A stretch of DNA of 64,000 nucleotides from Nesterenkonia sp. Act20. GTDB lineage: Bacteria > Actinomycetota > Actinomycetes > Actinomycetales > Micrococcaceae. The translations under genes were made by a program, and so were the position numbers. The notes under the pieces were generated by a model. That model saw nothing but the letters and a program-made list of their open reading frames with translations, did not search any database and had not been told where the DNA came from. The stretch spans positions 310,001 to 374,000 of the forward strand of contig NZ_JADPQH010000001.1 in assembly GCF_019173455.1 (NCBI RefSeq), in the 5' to 3' direction. Below are positions 1-8,693 of this stretch, piece by piece; positions within the stretch are counted from its first letter, which is position 1; the number at the start of each line of letters is the position of its first letter.

Positions 1-421
1 CCGGCTTCACGCGGAAGGACGGACGGTCCACGCGCTTGCCGTTGACCGTGATGTGGCGATGAACCACGAACTGGCGAGCCTGGGCGATGGTGCGGGCGAA
101 GCCCGAACGCAGAACCAAGGCATCAAGCCGTGACTCGAGCAGCTCGATGAGGTTCTCACCGGTCAGGCCCTCGTGCATGCGCTTGGCCTCTTCGTAGTAG
201 CGCGTCATCTGCGCCTCACGGATGCCGTACTGCGCGCGCAGACGCTGCTTCTCCTTCAGACGCACGGCGTAGTCGGAATCCTGACGACGACGCGTACGTC
301 CATGCTGGCCGGGGCCGTAGGGGCGGCGGTCCAGGTACTTCTGAGCCTTGGGGGTCAGCGCGATGCCAAGGGCACGCGATGCCTTCACAGTCCGACGACT
401 GCGCAATGGTGATGTGGGCAT
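1..421 (-). CDS. rpsD: 30S ribosomal protein S4, partial (N-terminal part)
   Basis: S4 is a primary 16S rRNA binding protein that nucleates assembly of the small-subunit body. The visible 140 residues begin MPTSPLRSRRTVKASRALGI and include the family hallmarks RRPYGPGQHG, SDYAVRLKEKQRLRAQYG and an S4 RNA-binding domain start (ESRLDALVLRSGFA, then QARQFVVHRHITVNGKRVDRPSF). The gene runs off the left edge; actinobacterial S4 is about 205-210 residues, so roughly 65 are missing. The start is an ATG at 421; 310 bp without a gene precede it. Identification is certain. Confidence 0.97.
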   Translation of the reverse strand, partial: MPTSPLRSRRTVKASRALGIALTPKAQKYLDRRPYGPGQHGRTRRRQDSDYAVRLKEKQRLRAQYGIREAQMTRYYEEAKRMHEGLTGENLIELLESRLDALVLRSGFARTIAQARQFVVHRHITVNGKRVDRPSFRVKP

Positions 422-641
422 TGACTGCCTTTCTGTCGTGTCGGCGATTGATGTTTAGCCCTGATCGCGACAAACGATCAGGTACCTGGCCTCCGGGATC
501 CCAGAACCGGAGAGCGTGAGCTGCCGAAAGCTCACTTCACTGCGACCTCGCATCGGCACACGGAAACCCATCCACGTTCTGAGGGGGATGTCCGAATGCA
601 GGATCATCTCTTGACATGCGAGGCCTGCCAGACAGCACAAC

Positions 642-671
642 AGCCTAGCATCGGGGACGACAGAACCCCAA
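642..671 (-). promoter_or_regulatory. Candidate rpsD promoter
   Basis: Read leftward there is TTGGGG (666-671), an 18-bp spacer and TAGGCT (642-647). TAGGCT is the same -10 hexamer seen before several other genes in this window. The -35 element lies inside the upstream terminator stem. Inference from sequence only. Confidence 0.35.
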
Positions 672-697
672 TCATCACCAGGATGATCGGGGTTCTG
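661..697 (-). terminator. Terminator of the lipB-lipA-DUF4191 operon
   Basis: Inverted repeat with arms CAGAACCCCAATCATC and GATGATCGGGGTTCTG (one A-C mismatch) and a short loop, 36 bp past the DUF4191 stop codon in the direction of transcription. There is no long U-tract, as is common for actinobacterial hairpins. Confidence 0.7.
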
Positions 698-732
698 GCA
701 GCTGTGAATTGCCGGCTGAGATGCTGGGGAGG

Positions 733-1530
733 CTAGCCGCGCAACGCCTTGCGGTCAGGGCGGGTGCGATAGGGATCGACGCCCTTGGGGATCGGGGGCC
801 GGGAGATCGGCAGCGCCGCAAGGCGACGCTCGACGGCGTTGACCTCGTGCTTCGTGAGCTTCTTGTCCAGCTTCTTGATCGCCCGGTTCAGCTTCTGCAG
901 CGGGACCTGCTGGTCTCCGCGGCCGGCCTGGATGATGTGGATCGGAACTCCGGTGTCGCGCAGGATGGGGCTGAAGCGCTTGCGCGTCTTCTGCACCAGC
1001 TTGCTCACCCGGTGCGAGGGGCCCTCGGTGACCAGGATCAGCCCGGGCTTGCCCACGACTCGGAAGATCGCGTCCTGGGTCTTGGGGTCCATGGCCACAG
1101 GCTCTTCAGTGACGATCCAACCGCGCTTGAGCGTGCTCAGCGCTGCGGCTGCCGCACCTGGACGGCCCTCGATCCGGGAGAAGGCCGCTTTCTCGGCGCG
1201 TCGATTCATCAGAATCATCGCGGCAAGCAGGGCCAGGGGCAGAGCGATCAGAAGCCCGGTGACCCAGTTCAGCAGCAGGGTGACGATCAGGAAGATCACC
1301 GCGAACGTGGCGAAGAACGCCAGCGCCATCCACCACCCGATGTTCGGGTCATAGGAGCGGGTCATCGAGAAGACCTGTTTGATCCGGGCGAAGAAGCCGT
1401 CCTGCTTATTGGCCTTCTTACGGGCTTTGCGGTCCCGCTTCTCTGCCTTCTGCTGGGCCCGGAGGTTCTTGAGCGCGGTCTTCGCCTCCGCCTTGGAGGA
1501 GACCGGGGGAGTGGTGTCAGCTGGTGCCAT
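733..1530 (-). CDS. DUF4191 family integral membrane protein
   Basis: A 265-residue protein of unknown function, conserved in actinobacteria next to lipA. The first 50 residues are Lys/Arg-rich (for example AEKRDRKARKKANKQ), then two adjacent hydrophobic segments at about residues 66-105 (WWMALAFFATFAVIFLIVTL and GLLIALPLALLAAMILM), then a soluble basic C-terminal domain of about 155 residues with ARG/KKLDKKLTKHEV patches. This implies a hairpin-like membrane anchor with both ends in the cytoplasm. It is the last gene of the lipB-lipA run, 23 bp after lipA. Positional conservation beside lipA suggests, but does not show, a link to lipoate metabolism. Confidence 0.85.
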   Translation of the reverse strand: MAPADTTPPVSSKAEAKTALKNLRAQQKAEKRDRKARKKANKQDGFFARIKQVFSMTRSYDPNIGWWMALAFFATFAVIFLIVTLLLNWVTGLLIALPLALLAAMILMNRRAEKAAFSRIEGRPGAAAAALSTLKRGWIVTEEPVAMDPKTQDAIFRVVGKPGLILVTEGPSHRVSKLVQKTRKRFSPILRDTGVPIHIIQAGRGDQQVPLQKLNRAIKKLDKKLTKHEVNAVERRLAALPISRPPIPKGVDPYRTRPDRKALRG

Positions 1531-1553
1531 AGTGACCCCAGTCTACCGCAGGC

Positions 1554-2561
1554 TCAGAAGCCCGCCGCGACCAGAGTGGAGGCCTCCTGCTTGGTGGCTC
1601 CCGAGGGTTCGATGTGGGCCAGGGCGGCCGGGATCTCCCAGCCCTTCTTCTGCATCGCCTTGGCCCAGAGCGAGCCAGCCCGGTAAGAGGAACGGACCAG
1701 CGGTCCCGACATGACACCGAGGAAACCGATCTCTTCGGCCTCTTGGGAGATGTCCAGGAACTCCTGGGGCTTGACCCAGCGATCCACCGGAAGGTGCCGT
1801 GGCGTGGGACGCAGGTACTGGGTGATGGTCAGCAGATCACATCCGGCGTCGTGCAGGTCCTGCAGGGCCTCGGAGACCTCTTCGCGGGTCTCGCCCATGC
1901 CCAGGATGAGGTTGGACTTGGTGATCATGCCGTGCGCCCGGCCCTGGGTGAGCACGTCCAGGGACCGCTCGTAGCGGAACGCCGGACGGATGCGGCGGAA
2001 GATGCGCGGGACCGTCTCGACGTTGTGGGCGAAGACCTCGGGAGCTGCCTCACAGATCCCAGCGATGTTCTCCTCGCGACCCGAGAAGTCCGGGATGAGG
2101 ATCTCGACGCCGGTGCCGGGATTCAGCTCGTGGATCTTGCGGATCGTCTCGGCGTAGAGCCACACGCCCTCATCCGGGAGGTCATCGCGCGCGACCCCGG
2201 TGACGGTGGCATAGCGCAGCTGCATCTCCTGCACGGACTGGGCCACCTGCAGCGGCTCGGACTCGTCGATGGCACCCGGCCGACCGGTGTCGATCTCACA
2301 GAAGTCACAGCGTCGGGTGCAGGCGGAGCCGCCGATGAGGAAGGTGGCCTCGCGGTCCTCCCAGCACTCGAAGATGTTGGGGCAGCCGGCCTCTTCGCAG
2401 ACCGTGTGCAGCCCCTTCTCGCCGACCCGCTTCTTCATCGCGGCGAATTCATCGCCCATCTTGACCTTGGTGCGCATCCATTCAGGTTTGCGCTCCACTG
2501 GAATCGAGGCGTTTCGTGCTTCGACGCGCAGCATGCGTCGACCTTCAGGTGCCACAGTCAC
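1554..2561 (-). CDS. lipA: Lipoyl synthase
   Basis: Radical-SAM enzyme that inserts two sulfur atoms into protein-bound octanoyl groups to make lipoyl cofactors. The 335 residues contain the auxiliary cluster motif C55-x4-C60-x5-C66 ([12 protein letters not shown]), the radical SAM motif C81-x3-C85-x2-C88 (CTRRCDFC) and the C-terminal RSSYRAG, whose serine ligates the auxiliary cluster in characterised LipA. Length is normal. The start is a GTG whose GTGA overlaps the lipB stop codon, so translation is coupled to lipB. Its substrates are the lipoyl domains of E2 proteins such as the one at 5171-7069. Confidence 0.97.
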   Translation of the reverse strand: MTVAPEGRRMLRVEARNASIPVERKPEWMRTKVKMGDEFAAMKKRVGEKGLHTVCEEAGCPNIFECWEDREATFLIGGSACTRRCDFCEIDTGRPGAIDESEPLQVAQSVQEMQLRYATVTGVARDDLPDEGVWLYAETIRKIHELNPGTGVEILIPDFSGREENIAGICEAAPEVFAHNVETVPRIFRRIRPAFRYERSLDVLTQGRAHGMITKSNLILGMGETREEVSEALQDLHDAGCDLLTITQYLRPTPRHLPVDRWVKPQEFLDISQEAEEIGFLGVMSGPLVRSSYRAGSLWAKAMQKKGWEIPAALAHIEPSGATKQEASTLVAAGF

Positions 2562-3325
2562 TGTGGGACTCCTTCTGTTGTTCGAGAGATGTCGCAGCCG
2601 CGCTGGCTGACACGTGGGTTGTGGGAGCCGGCAGAGCCTGCTGCACCTTGAGGAGCAGCCTGGAGAGCGGGCGAGGGTGTGCTCCTGAGCAGCTGAGGCA
2701 GGACGGACTGGAGTCGGGCGGTCACGCTGCCGGCGACCTCTTCGGGTGTGACCCGGCGCCCCAGCTCTGCGCTGATGCTCGTGGTGCCGGCGTCGCTGAT
2801 TCCACAGGGAATGATGTTCGCAAAGGGAGCGAGATCATTCGAGCAGTTCAGCGCGAATCCATGCATGGTCACGGAATGATGGACACGCAGACCGATCGCC
2901 GCGATCTTGCGCTGGCCCTCGCCATCGATCAGCCATACCCCGGAGCGACCCTCGACCTGGGTCCCGTGGATTCCGAAGTCCTCGGAGAGCAGGCTGATCA
3001 GCATCTTTTCCAGAACGCAGACATAATCCCTCACCAGGGAGGGGTCACGGAGATGCAGGATCGGGTACCCCACGAGTTGGCCGCGGCCGTGCCAGGTGAT
3101 CTTCCCCCCTCGGTCGACGTCGAGGACCGGCGTCCCGTCTTTGGGGCGATCCTGTGGCTCGGTGCGTCGTCCGGCGGTGTAGACGTCTGCATGCTCGAGC
3201 AGCAGCACCGTCGAGGGGGCTGTGCCCTCCTGTACAGCAGCGTGCAGCCGCTGCTGGACGGCATGCGTCTCGGAGTAGTCGAGAAGCTGGGGGTCGAAAC
3301 CCAGCCGCGTGAATGCGAGCTCCAT
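2558..3325 (-). CDS. lipB: Octanoyl-ACP:protein octanoyltransferase
   Basis: Transfers octanoate from acyl carrier protein to lipoyl domains, the step before LipA. Visible features are [12 protein letters not shown] (residues 72-83; most LipB proteins have HGPG, so the proline is Arg here), Lys140 in [11 protein letters not shown] and the catalytic Cys174 in IIPCGISD. The family core ends near residue 215; the last 40 residues are a low-complexity tail. The stop overlaps the GTG start of lipA. The ATG at 3325 lies 6 nt after a TAGGCT hexamer and has no Shine-Dalgarno sequence, so the mRNA is probably leaderless, which also supports this start. Confidence 0.96.
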   Translation of the reverse strand: MELAFTRLGFDPQLLDYSETHAVQQRLHAAVQEGTAPSTVLLLEHADVYTAGRRTEPQDRPKDGTPVLDVDRGGKITWHGRGQLVGYPILHLRDPSLVRDYVCVLEKMLISLLSEDFGIHGTQVEGRSGVWLIDGEGQRKIAAIGLRVHHSVTMHGFALNCSNDLAPFANIIPCGISDAGTTSISAELGRRVTPEEVAGSVTARLQSVLPQLLRSTPSPALQAAPQGAAGSAGSHNPRVSQRGCDISRTTEGVPQ

Positions 3326-3331
3326 GACACC

Positions 3332-3337
3332 AGCCTA
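3332..3337 (-). promoter_or_regulatory. lipB -10 hexamer (leaderless promoter)
   Basis: TAGGCT read leftward ends 6 nt before the lipB ATG, so transcription would begin at or next to the start codon. No clear -35 element was seen. Confidence 0.55.
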
Positions 3338-3418
3338 GACCCACATGGGTCTTCGAACGGGAACGTGTCGGACCAGTCCTGTGGATAACTCGGGTGCCAG
3401 GCAGGTGCCGGGTTCACA

Positions 3419-5092
3419 ATGATGTCTATGCAGCTGGTCAGAGATGATGCGGTTCCCGCGAGCGGAGACACGTCGTCACCCGCCGCCGGGCGGCGCTCCG
3501 AAGGTCCACGAGCCGCGGGGATCACGGTGGAGCGGATGCTCGGCGCGGGAGGCTCCTGCACCGTGTGGCTGGCAAGCTGGGATGGCTCAGCAGTGCCTCC
3601 CTGGCACCTGGTCGATGCGGTGCCTCCGTCGCGGTTCGCCCTGAAGCTGCCTCACTTGGAGGGTCTGCGACGCCCCGCCGCGGCGACGGCGGCCAAGGAG
3701 CTCCGGGCGCTGGACTGGCTGCGCCACGAGCATCTCGTGCGAGCGTACGGGGCGGTCGAGACCTCTCACGGTCTCGGACTCATGCTGGAACCATACTGCG
3801 CCGGTTCTCTGGGATCGGTGCTCCGCCGGGCGGGGCGACTCAGCACAGGCGAACTCGTCACCGTGCTCACCCCCATCGCCACCGCGCTGGAGAGTCTCCA
3901 TCAGCAAGGTGTGGTCCATGGTGATGTTTCTCCGGGGAACATACTGCTGGCTCCGGACGGGAAGCCAGCCCTGGGCGATCTCGCCGATGCCCAGGCGCTC
4001 GGCCTGCCGGGGGCCCACACCGGGACCGAAGGGTTCATCGCCCCGGAGGCGCTGGCGAACCGGTGGCGCAGTCCCGGCGCAGTCGGGACGCGACACCGAG
4101 CACCGTTGCTGCGAGTCGAGTCCGATGTGTTTTCACTCGCCGCTGTGGCCTGGTTCGCGCTGTGTGGCGCGGTGCCCGCGCGGACCCAGTACCGGGCGCC
4201 GCTGCAGGCCCTGCGCCCCGAGGTTCCCGATGGCCTGGTCGTGCTGCTGGAGTCCGCGCTGCAGGAGAATCCGCGGCTGCGGCCCGGTGCCGGGGACTTC
4301 GCGGTGGCGCTCTTTCGAGCGGCGGTGCCCACGCCGCTGGACCTGACTCCCTACGTGAATGAGGAAGTGGTGCCGGAGCTTCCCTCGGTGAATCACAGGT
4401 CGCCTCACCTTCGACGTGGCGCCGCCCTCGCCGTCACCCTGACGCTGCTGGGATCGGGCATCGGGGCCATAGTGCTCGCCCCACAGAACGACGGCGGCGA
4501 TCCTGGCGCAGCCTCGGCGGCTCAGATGCCAGTCGCACCGGGGAGCACAGAGGCACCGGAGGGTGCAGAGTCACCCGAAGGTACAGAGTCACCGGGGAGC
4601 ACAGAGGCAGCGGAGAGAACAGAGGCTGTGGAACGCCCCGAGACGGCGAGAGGGACGCGCGCTGAGGATCGGCTCGGCCCCGGAGCCCGGGCCGAGCTGC
4701 AGGAGACCCCTGACGCGGAGAACATGCTGCGACGCGAGGACCCGGCGGCGGCTCTGGAAGGGATCGCCTTGCTCAGAACACAGGCGCTGCGGCGCGCCGA
4801 CCCTGGCCTGGTGCAGCGATATACCGTGGAATCATCGCCGGCGAGGCTTGCCGATGAGGAATTGATCCGGAGTCTCCGTGCTCGGGGACTGAGCTACGAG
4901 GGTCGGGCACTGGAGATCGCGGTGCAGTCCGCCCGGGAGGCCTCGGGACATGCTCCCGGCGAACGTCGACTGCGGGTCAGGGTCACTGCCGCGGGGCTGC
5001 AGGGCGGCCCAGCCCAGACCCAACAGGTGGAGCTGGGACTGAAGCGGCACGGCGGCGTGTGGCTGCTGAACAGCGTGGATGAACCCGATTGA
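3419..5092 (+). CDS. Transmembrane serine/threonine protein kinase
   Basis: A 557-residue membrane kinase. The kinase domain covers about residues 36-300: glycine loop MLGAGGSCTVWLA, ATP lysine in RFALKLPH, catalytic loop HGDVSPGNILL (Arg of HRD replaced by Gly, catalytic Asp and Asn kept), DLA in place of DFG with the metal-binding Asp kept, and FIAPEAL for APE. One membrane helix follows at about 332-354, then five six-residue repeats of the type [A/S]PxxxE (residues 373-402) and a roughly 150-residue extracytoplasmic domain I do not recognise. It is probably active, as key residues remain. Substrates are unknown. It is divergent from lipB and convergent with sucB. Three in-frame ATGs (3419, 3422, 3428) make the exact start uncertain. 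Confidence 0.88.
   Translation: MMSMQLVRDDAVPASGDTSSPAAGRRSEGPRAAGITVERMLGAGGSCTVWLASWDGSAVPPWHLVDAVPPSRFALKLPHLEGLRRPAAATAAKELRALDWLRHEHLVRAYGAVETSHGLGLMLEPYCAGSLGSVLRRAGRLSTGELVTVLTPIATALESLHQQGVVHGDVSPGNILLAPDGKPALGDLADAQALGLPGAHTGTEGFIAPEALANRWRSPGAVGTRHRAPLLRVESDVFSLAAVAWFALCGAVPARTQYRAPLQALRPEVPDGLVVLLESALQENPRLRPGAGDFAVALFRAAVPTPLDLTPYVNEEVVPELPSVNHRSPHLRRGAALAVTLTLLGSGIGAIVLAPQNDGGDPGAASAAQMPVAPGSTEAPEGAESPEGTESPGSTEAAERTEAVERPETARGTRAEDRLGPGARAELQETPDAENMLRREDPAAALEGIALLRTQALRRADPGLVQRYTVESSPARLADEELIRSLRARGLSYEGRALEIAVQSAREASGHAPGERRLRVRVTAAGLQGGPAQTQQVELGLKRHGGVWLLNSVDEPD
4535..4624 (+). repeat. Five tandem 18-bp repeats in the kinase gene
   Basis: Five imperfect copies of an 18-bp unit of the form GCACCGGGGAGCACAGAG encode APGSTE, APEGAE, SPEGTE, SPGSTE and AAERTE just outside the membrane segment. 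The unit is a multiple of three, so copy-number change would keep the frame and alter stalk length. Confidence 0.85.
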
Positions 5093-5108
5093 TCCCGGGG
5101 GCCGGACG

Positions 5109-5148
5109 CGAAAAGAGGGCCCGCCGTGGTGGACGAGCCCTCTTTTCG
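5109..5148. terminator. Bidirectional terminator between kinase and sucB
   Basis: Perfect 12-bp stem CGAAAAGAGGGC / GCCCTCTTTTCG with a 16-nt loop lies between two convergent genes. The A-run on one side and T-run on the other give a U-rich 3' arm in both directions. Confidence 0.85.
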
Positions 5149-5170
5149 TGGAATCACACAGTGTTGACGG

Positions 5171-7069
5171 TCAGCTCTCGAGACCCAGCTGAGCCTCGAA
5201 GTTTCCGCCTTCCAACCGCGCCTTCAGCGTCTGCATGAACCGTCCGGCGTCGGCCCCGTCCACCAGACGGTGATCGTAGGTCAGGGACAGGTACATCATG
5301 TGCCGGATGCCGATGGTCTCATTGCCATCCCCGTCCTCGACGATCATGGGACGCTTCACGATCGCTCCGGTGCCCAGGATCGCGACCTGCGGCTGGTTGA
5401 TGATCGGGGTGTCGAACAGCGCCCCCACGGAACCGAAGTTGGTGATGGTGAAGGTGCCGCCGGAGAGCTCCCCGGGACCGATCTTGGACTTGCGCGTCCG
5501 GTCGGCCACATCGACGATCTTCTTGGCCAGCCCGGCCATGCTCAGGTCTCCGGCGTCGTTGATGACAGGGACCAGCAGGCCCTTTTCGGTGTCCACCGCC
5601 AGGCCGAGGTGCTCGCTGTCGTGGTAGGTGATCTGCTGGTTCGTCTCGTCATACTCGGCGTTCAGCTTGGGGTGCTGCTTGAGCGCCTCGGTGACTGCGG
5701 TCCCGATGAAGGGCAGGTAGGTGAGGTTCACGCCGTTCTGCTCGCGGAAGGAAGCCTTGGCCTTGGCCCGCAGGTTCACGATGCGTGTCATGTCGATCTC
5801 GTGGACCTGGGTCAGCTGAGCTGAGATGTCCAGCGACTCGTTCATCCGCTGGGCAATGACCTGTCGGATGCGGGGAGCCTTCTCGGTGGACCCACGCTTG
5901 GTGGTGTCTGCCTCGACCTTGGGGGCGGACTTCTCTGCTGCGCCCGCCGTCGGAGCCTCGCCGGAGGATGTGGACTGAGACTTCTTCGCCTCAGCGGCAT
6001 CGACGACGTCCTGCTTACGGATGCGACCACCAACACCGGTCCCCTTGACGTCTGAGAGGTCGACGCCTTCTTTCTTGGCGAGTCGACGCACCAGGGGAGT
6101 CACATAGCCCTCCGCCGAAGAGTCGGAAGAATCGGACTTCGCTTCCGAAGAACCGGAATCACTGGGCTTCTCAGACTTCGCAGGGGCCTCGGTCTTCTCG
6201 GACTTCGACGAGGAATCTTCGGTGCGCTCCTCGGGAGCGGGTTCCTCGGCAGGTTCCGACTTCTCCTTGCCGGCCTGCTCCGACTCAGCGGACTCGTCCT
6301 CGGAGGAACCTTCATCGCTGGAGGATTCGGACTCCTGATCCGGTTCGCTCTGCGCAGGCGAGGAGGATCCGCCACTGCCGGAGCCGACGAGTGCGAGGAC
6401 CGCCCCGACCTCGACGGTCTCGTCCTCGGAGACCTTGATCTCCTGGATGGTTCCTGCCACGGGGGAGGGAACCTCGGTGTCGACCTTGTCGGTGGAGACC
6501 TCCAGCAGGGGCTGGTCGACCTCGACCGTGTCACCGACCTCGACGAGCCAGCGGGTCACCGTGCCCTCAGTCACGGATTCACCCAGCTGGGGGAGCGTCA
6601 CCTCTTGAGATTCACCGTCCGAGTCGCCGGCGTCGGAGCCGCCCGCGTCCTGCTGGGGCGCCTTCTCCTCGGCGGCCTGCTCGGTGGCCTCTGGCTGCTC
6701 AGCCTCGGTGGCGGCGTCCTCGGCCTCTTCAGCATCAGCCTCGGAAGCGTCGTCATCCTGGTCCTGACCCTCACCGGAGTCGCTCTCCGCGGATGCCTCG
6801 GCCTCGTCGGAGGAGTCATCGCCGGAGCCGGAGCCGTCACCGATCTTGACCAGCGGAGCACCCACTTCCACGGTCTCGTCCTCGGCCACGAGGAGCTCTT
6901 CGATGGTGCCGGCGGCGGGGGAGGGCACCTCGGTGTCCACCTTGTCGGTGGAGACCTCCAGCAGCGGCTGGTCGACCTCGACGGTGTCACCGACCTCTAC
7001 GAGCCAGCGGGTCACGGTGCCTTCGGTGACTGATTCACCAAGGGCTGGAAGGTTCACGGTTTCAGACAT
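5171..7069 (-). CDS. sucB: 2-oxoglutarate/pyruvate dehydrogenase E2 (dihydrolipoyl acyltransferase)
   Basis: Core acyltransferase of a 2-oxoacid dehydrogenase complex. The order is lipoyl domain 1 (residues 3-77, lipoyl Lys43 in DKVD), acidic linker, lipoyl domain 2 (about 157-232, Lys195), a second long Asp/Glu/Ser-rich linker, E3-binding domain (about 330-365, [19 protein letters not shown]) and catalytic domain with His600 and Asp604 in [12 protein letters not shown]. The 632 residues are long for the family because of the linkers. In actinobacteria one such E2 can serve both pyruvate and 2-oxoglutarate complexes, so the exact substrate is not settled. It follows lpdA by 101 bp with an AGGAG ribosome site. 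Confidence 0.95.
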   Translation of the reverse strand: MSETVNLPALGESVTEGTVTRWLVEVGDTVEVDQPLLEVSTDKVDTEVPSPAAGTIEELLVAEDETVEVGAPLVKIGDGSGSGDDSSDEAEASAESDSGEGQDQDDDASEADAEEAEDAATEAEQPEATEQAAEEKAPQQDAGGSDAGDSDGESQEVTLPQLGESVTEGTVTRWLVEVGDTVEVDQPLLEVSTDKVDTEVPSPVAGTIQEIKVSEDETVEVGAVLALVGSGSGGSSSPAQSEPDQESESSSDEGSSEDESAESEQAGKEKSEPAEEPAPEERTEDSSSKSEKTEAPAKSEKPSDSGSSEAKSDSSDSSAEGYVTPLVRRLAKKEGVDLSDVKGTGVGGRIRKQDVVDAAEAKKSQSTSSGEAPTAGAAEKSAPKVEADTTKRGSTEKAPRIRQVIAQRMNESLDISAQLTQVHEIDMTRIVNLRAKAKASFREQNGVNLTYLPFIGTAVTEALKQHPKLNAEYDETNQQITYHDSEHLGLAVDTEKGLLVPVINDAGDLSMAGLAKKIVDVADRTRKSKIGPGELSGGTFTITNFGSVGALFDTPIINQPQVAILGTGAIVKRPMIVEDGDGNETIGIRHMMYLSLTYDHRLVDGADAGRFMQTLKARLEGGNFEAQLGLES

Positions 7070-7170
7070 GGTGTCCGACTCCTACTCTCAAAGTTCGACG
7101 CAGCCTCACGGCTGGAGCGTTGTCTCAACGGGCGGTACTGGAAGGGCCCCGGCGGTCCGGGAGGTGTGGA

Positions 7171-8550
7171 TCAGCCGTGGAGCGGGTGACCGAAGAGCGC
7201 CATCGCAGCCTCGCCCATGGCTTCGTTCTGCGTGGGGTGGGCGTGGACCAGGGAGGCGACGTCTTCGGGGTACGCTTCCCAGTTCACGATCAGCTGAGCC
7301 TCGCCGACCTGCTCGCTGATGCGGGTGCCGATGCCGTGGACTCCGACGATCGGACCGCCCTTGACGCCGACCATCTTGATCAGACCGCCGGTGCCCAGGA
7401 TGGAGGACTTGCCGTTGCCTGCGAGGTTGTACTCGGTGATCTCGATCTGATCCTTGCCGTACTTCTCTTCAGCCGCGGGCTGGGTGTAGCCCACCGACAT
7501 GATCTCGGGGTCACAGTAGGTGACCTTGGGGATGTTGATGTCCTCGACGATCATCGGGTTGTTCCCGGCGATCTCTTCGGCGACGAAGATCCCCTGCTGG
7601 TACCCGCGATGGGCAAGCTGCAGACCCGGGACGATGTCCCCGATCGCATAGATGTTGCCGACGCCGGTGTGCAGCCGATCGTCGGTGATCACGAAGCCGC
7701 GATCCAGAGTGATGCCGACATCTTCGAAGCCGAAGCCCTCGGTGACGGGGCCGCGGCCGACCGCGACCAGGCAGATCTCGGCCTCGAAGGTCTTGCCGTC
7801 TTCGAGGGTGACCTTGACGCCGTCGTCGGTCTCTTTGACCTCGTTGAAGAAGGTGCCGGTGTTGAAGGTGATGCCACGCTTCTTGAAGGTGCGCTCAAGC
7901 TGCTTGACGATGGAGGGATCTTCATTGGGCACCAGCGAGGGCAGGCCCTCGATGATGGTGACTTCGGTGCCGTAGGAGGTCCACGCGGAGGCGAATTCGC
8001 AGCCGATGACGCCGCCGCCGAGCACGATGGCGGACTTCGGGGTGGAGTCCATCTCCAGCGCCTCGGTGGAGGTGATGATCTTCTTGCTCAGCGGAAGGCC
8101 GAACGTCTTGGAGGTGGAGCCGGTGGCGAGCACGATGTTCTTGCCGGTGTACCGGGTGCCGTCCACTTCGATCTCGTTCTGCGACACGAGCTTTCCTTCG
8201 CCGGAGATGACGGTGACCTTGCGCATCTTCAGCAGGCCCGTGAGGCCCTTGTACTTTCCGGCGACGATGCCGTCCTTGTACTCGCGGACCTTGGCCATGT
8301 CCACGCCCTCGAATGTGGTCTTGACGCCGTACTTCTCGGAGGAGCGGGCCTCGTCGGCGAGCTCAGCGGCATGCAGGTAGGCCTTGGTGGGGATGCAGCC
8401 CCAGTGCAGACACGTTCCGCCGAGCTTGTCCTTCTCGATGAGGCCCACGGTGAGGCCGTGCTGGACCGAGCGCAGCGCCGCAGCATAGCCTGCGCTGCCT
8501 CCGCCGAGAACGAGTACGTCGAATTCCTGAGGCTGGTCGGCCACTGTCAT
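7171..8550 (-). CDS. lpdA: Dihydrolipoyl dehydrogenase (E3)
   Basis: FAD enzyme that reoxidises dihydrolipoyl groups on E2 with NAD+. The 459 residues show the FAD-binding GGGSAGYAAA near the N-terminus, the redox disulfide Cys47/Cys52 in GGTCLHWGCIPTK, a second dinucleotide motif GGGVIGCEFAS, the FAD motif IYAIGDI and the C-terminal active-site HAHPTQNEAMGEA. Length and domain order are normal. It lies directly upstream of the E2 gene and probably shares its transcript. The ATG at 8550 has GGGAGCA just upstream. Confidence 0.97.
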   Translation of the reverse strand: MTVADQPQEFDVLVLGGGSAGYAAALRSVQHGLTVGLIEKDKLGGTCLHWGCIPTKAYLHAAELADEARSSEKYGVKTTFEGVDMAKVREYKDGIVAGKYKGLTGLLKMRKVTVISGEGKLVSQNEIEVDGTRYTGKNIVLATGSTSKTFGLPLSKKIITSTEALEMDSTPKSAIVLGGGVIGCEFASAWTSYGTEVTIIEGLPSLVPNEDPSIVKQLERTFKKRGITFNTGTFFNEVKETDDGVKVTLEDGKTFEAEICLVAVGRGPVTEGFGFEDVGITLDRGFVITDDRLHTGVGNIYAIGDIVPGLQLAHRGYQQGIFVAEEIAGNNPMIVEDINIPKVTYCDPEIMSVGYTQPAAEEKYGKDQIEITEYNLAGNGKSSILGTGGLIKMVGVKGGPIVGVHGIGTRISEQVGEAQLIVNWEAYPEDVASLVHAHPTQNEAMGEAAMALFGHPLHG

Positions 8551-8600
8551 TGCTCCCTTGCATCGAGTGAGACGTGAAGTTTCTTGATTTCGCCTGTGAA

Positions 8601-8636
8601 GCGCCGAGGGCGGGACGTTCGACCCGCCCTCGGCGC
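8601..8636 (-). terminator. Terminator after pepA
   Basis: A perfect 14-bp stem GCGCCGAGGGCGGG / CCCGCCCTCGGCGC with an 8-nt loop lies 57 bp past the pepA stop and 50 bp before the lpdA start. It separates pepA from the lpdA-sucB unit, so lpdA needs its own promoter in the remaining short space. Confidence 0.85.
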
Positions 8637-8693
8637 GTCACAGGTGTTCACTGCATTCAGCCTATCGCTTGTGCGGAGGCATCAGCCACTGGA

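Larger units (their letters stand above)
422..732. other. Gap between DUF4191 gene and rpsD: terminator plus long rpsD leader
   Basis: This 311-bp stretch holds no convincing gene. Its right end carries the hairpin that ends the lipB-lipA-DUF4191 transcript (661-697) and a candidate rpsD promoter overlapping it. If that promoter is used, the rpsD mRNA has a leader of roughly 210 nt. S4 represses its own operon by binding mRNA in some bacteria, so the leader could be regulatory; I did not recognise a conserved S4-binding fold. A short 61-codon leftward ORF here (455-640) lacks family signals and is probably chance. Confidence 0.6.

Noticed and set aside
3380-3388. Perfect DnaA box (TTATCCACA on the - strand)
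   Set aside because: It is a single copy with no cluster, AT-rich unwinding region or dnaA/dnaN genes nearby; one chance match is expected in a region of this size.
7120-8577. 485-codon rightward open frame
   Set aside because: It is antisense to lpdA, which has complete redox and FAD motifs.
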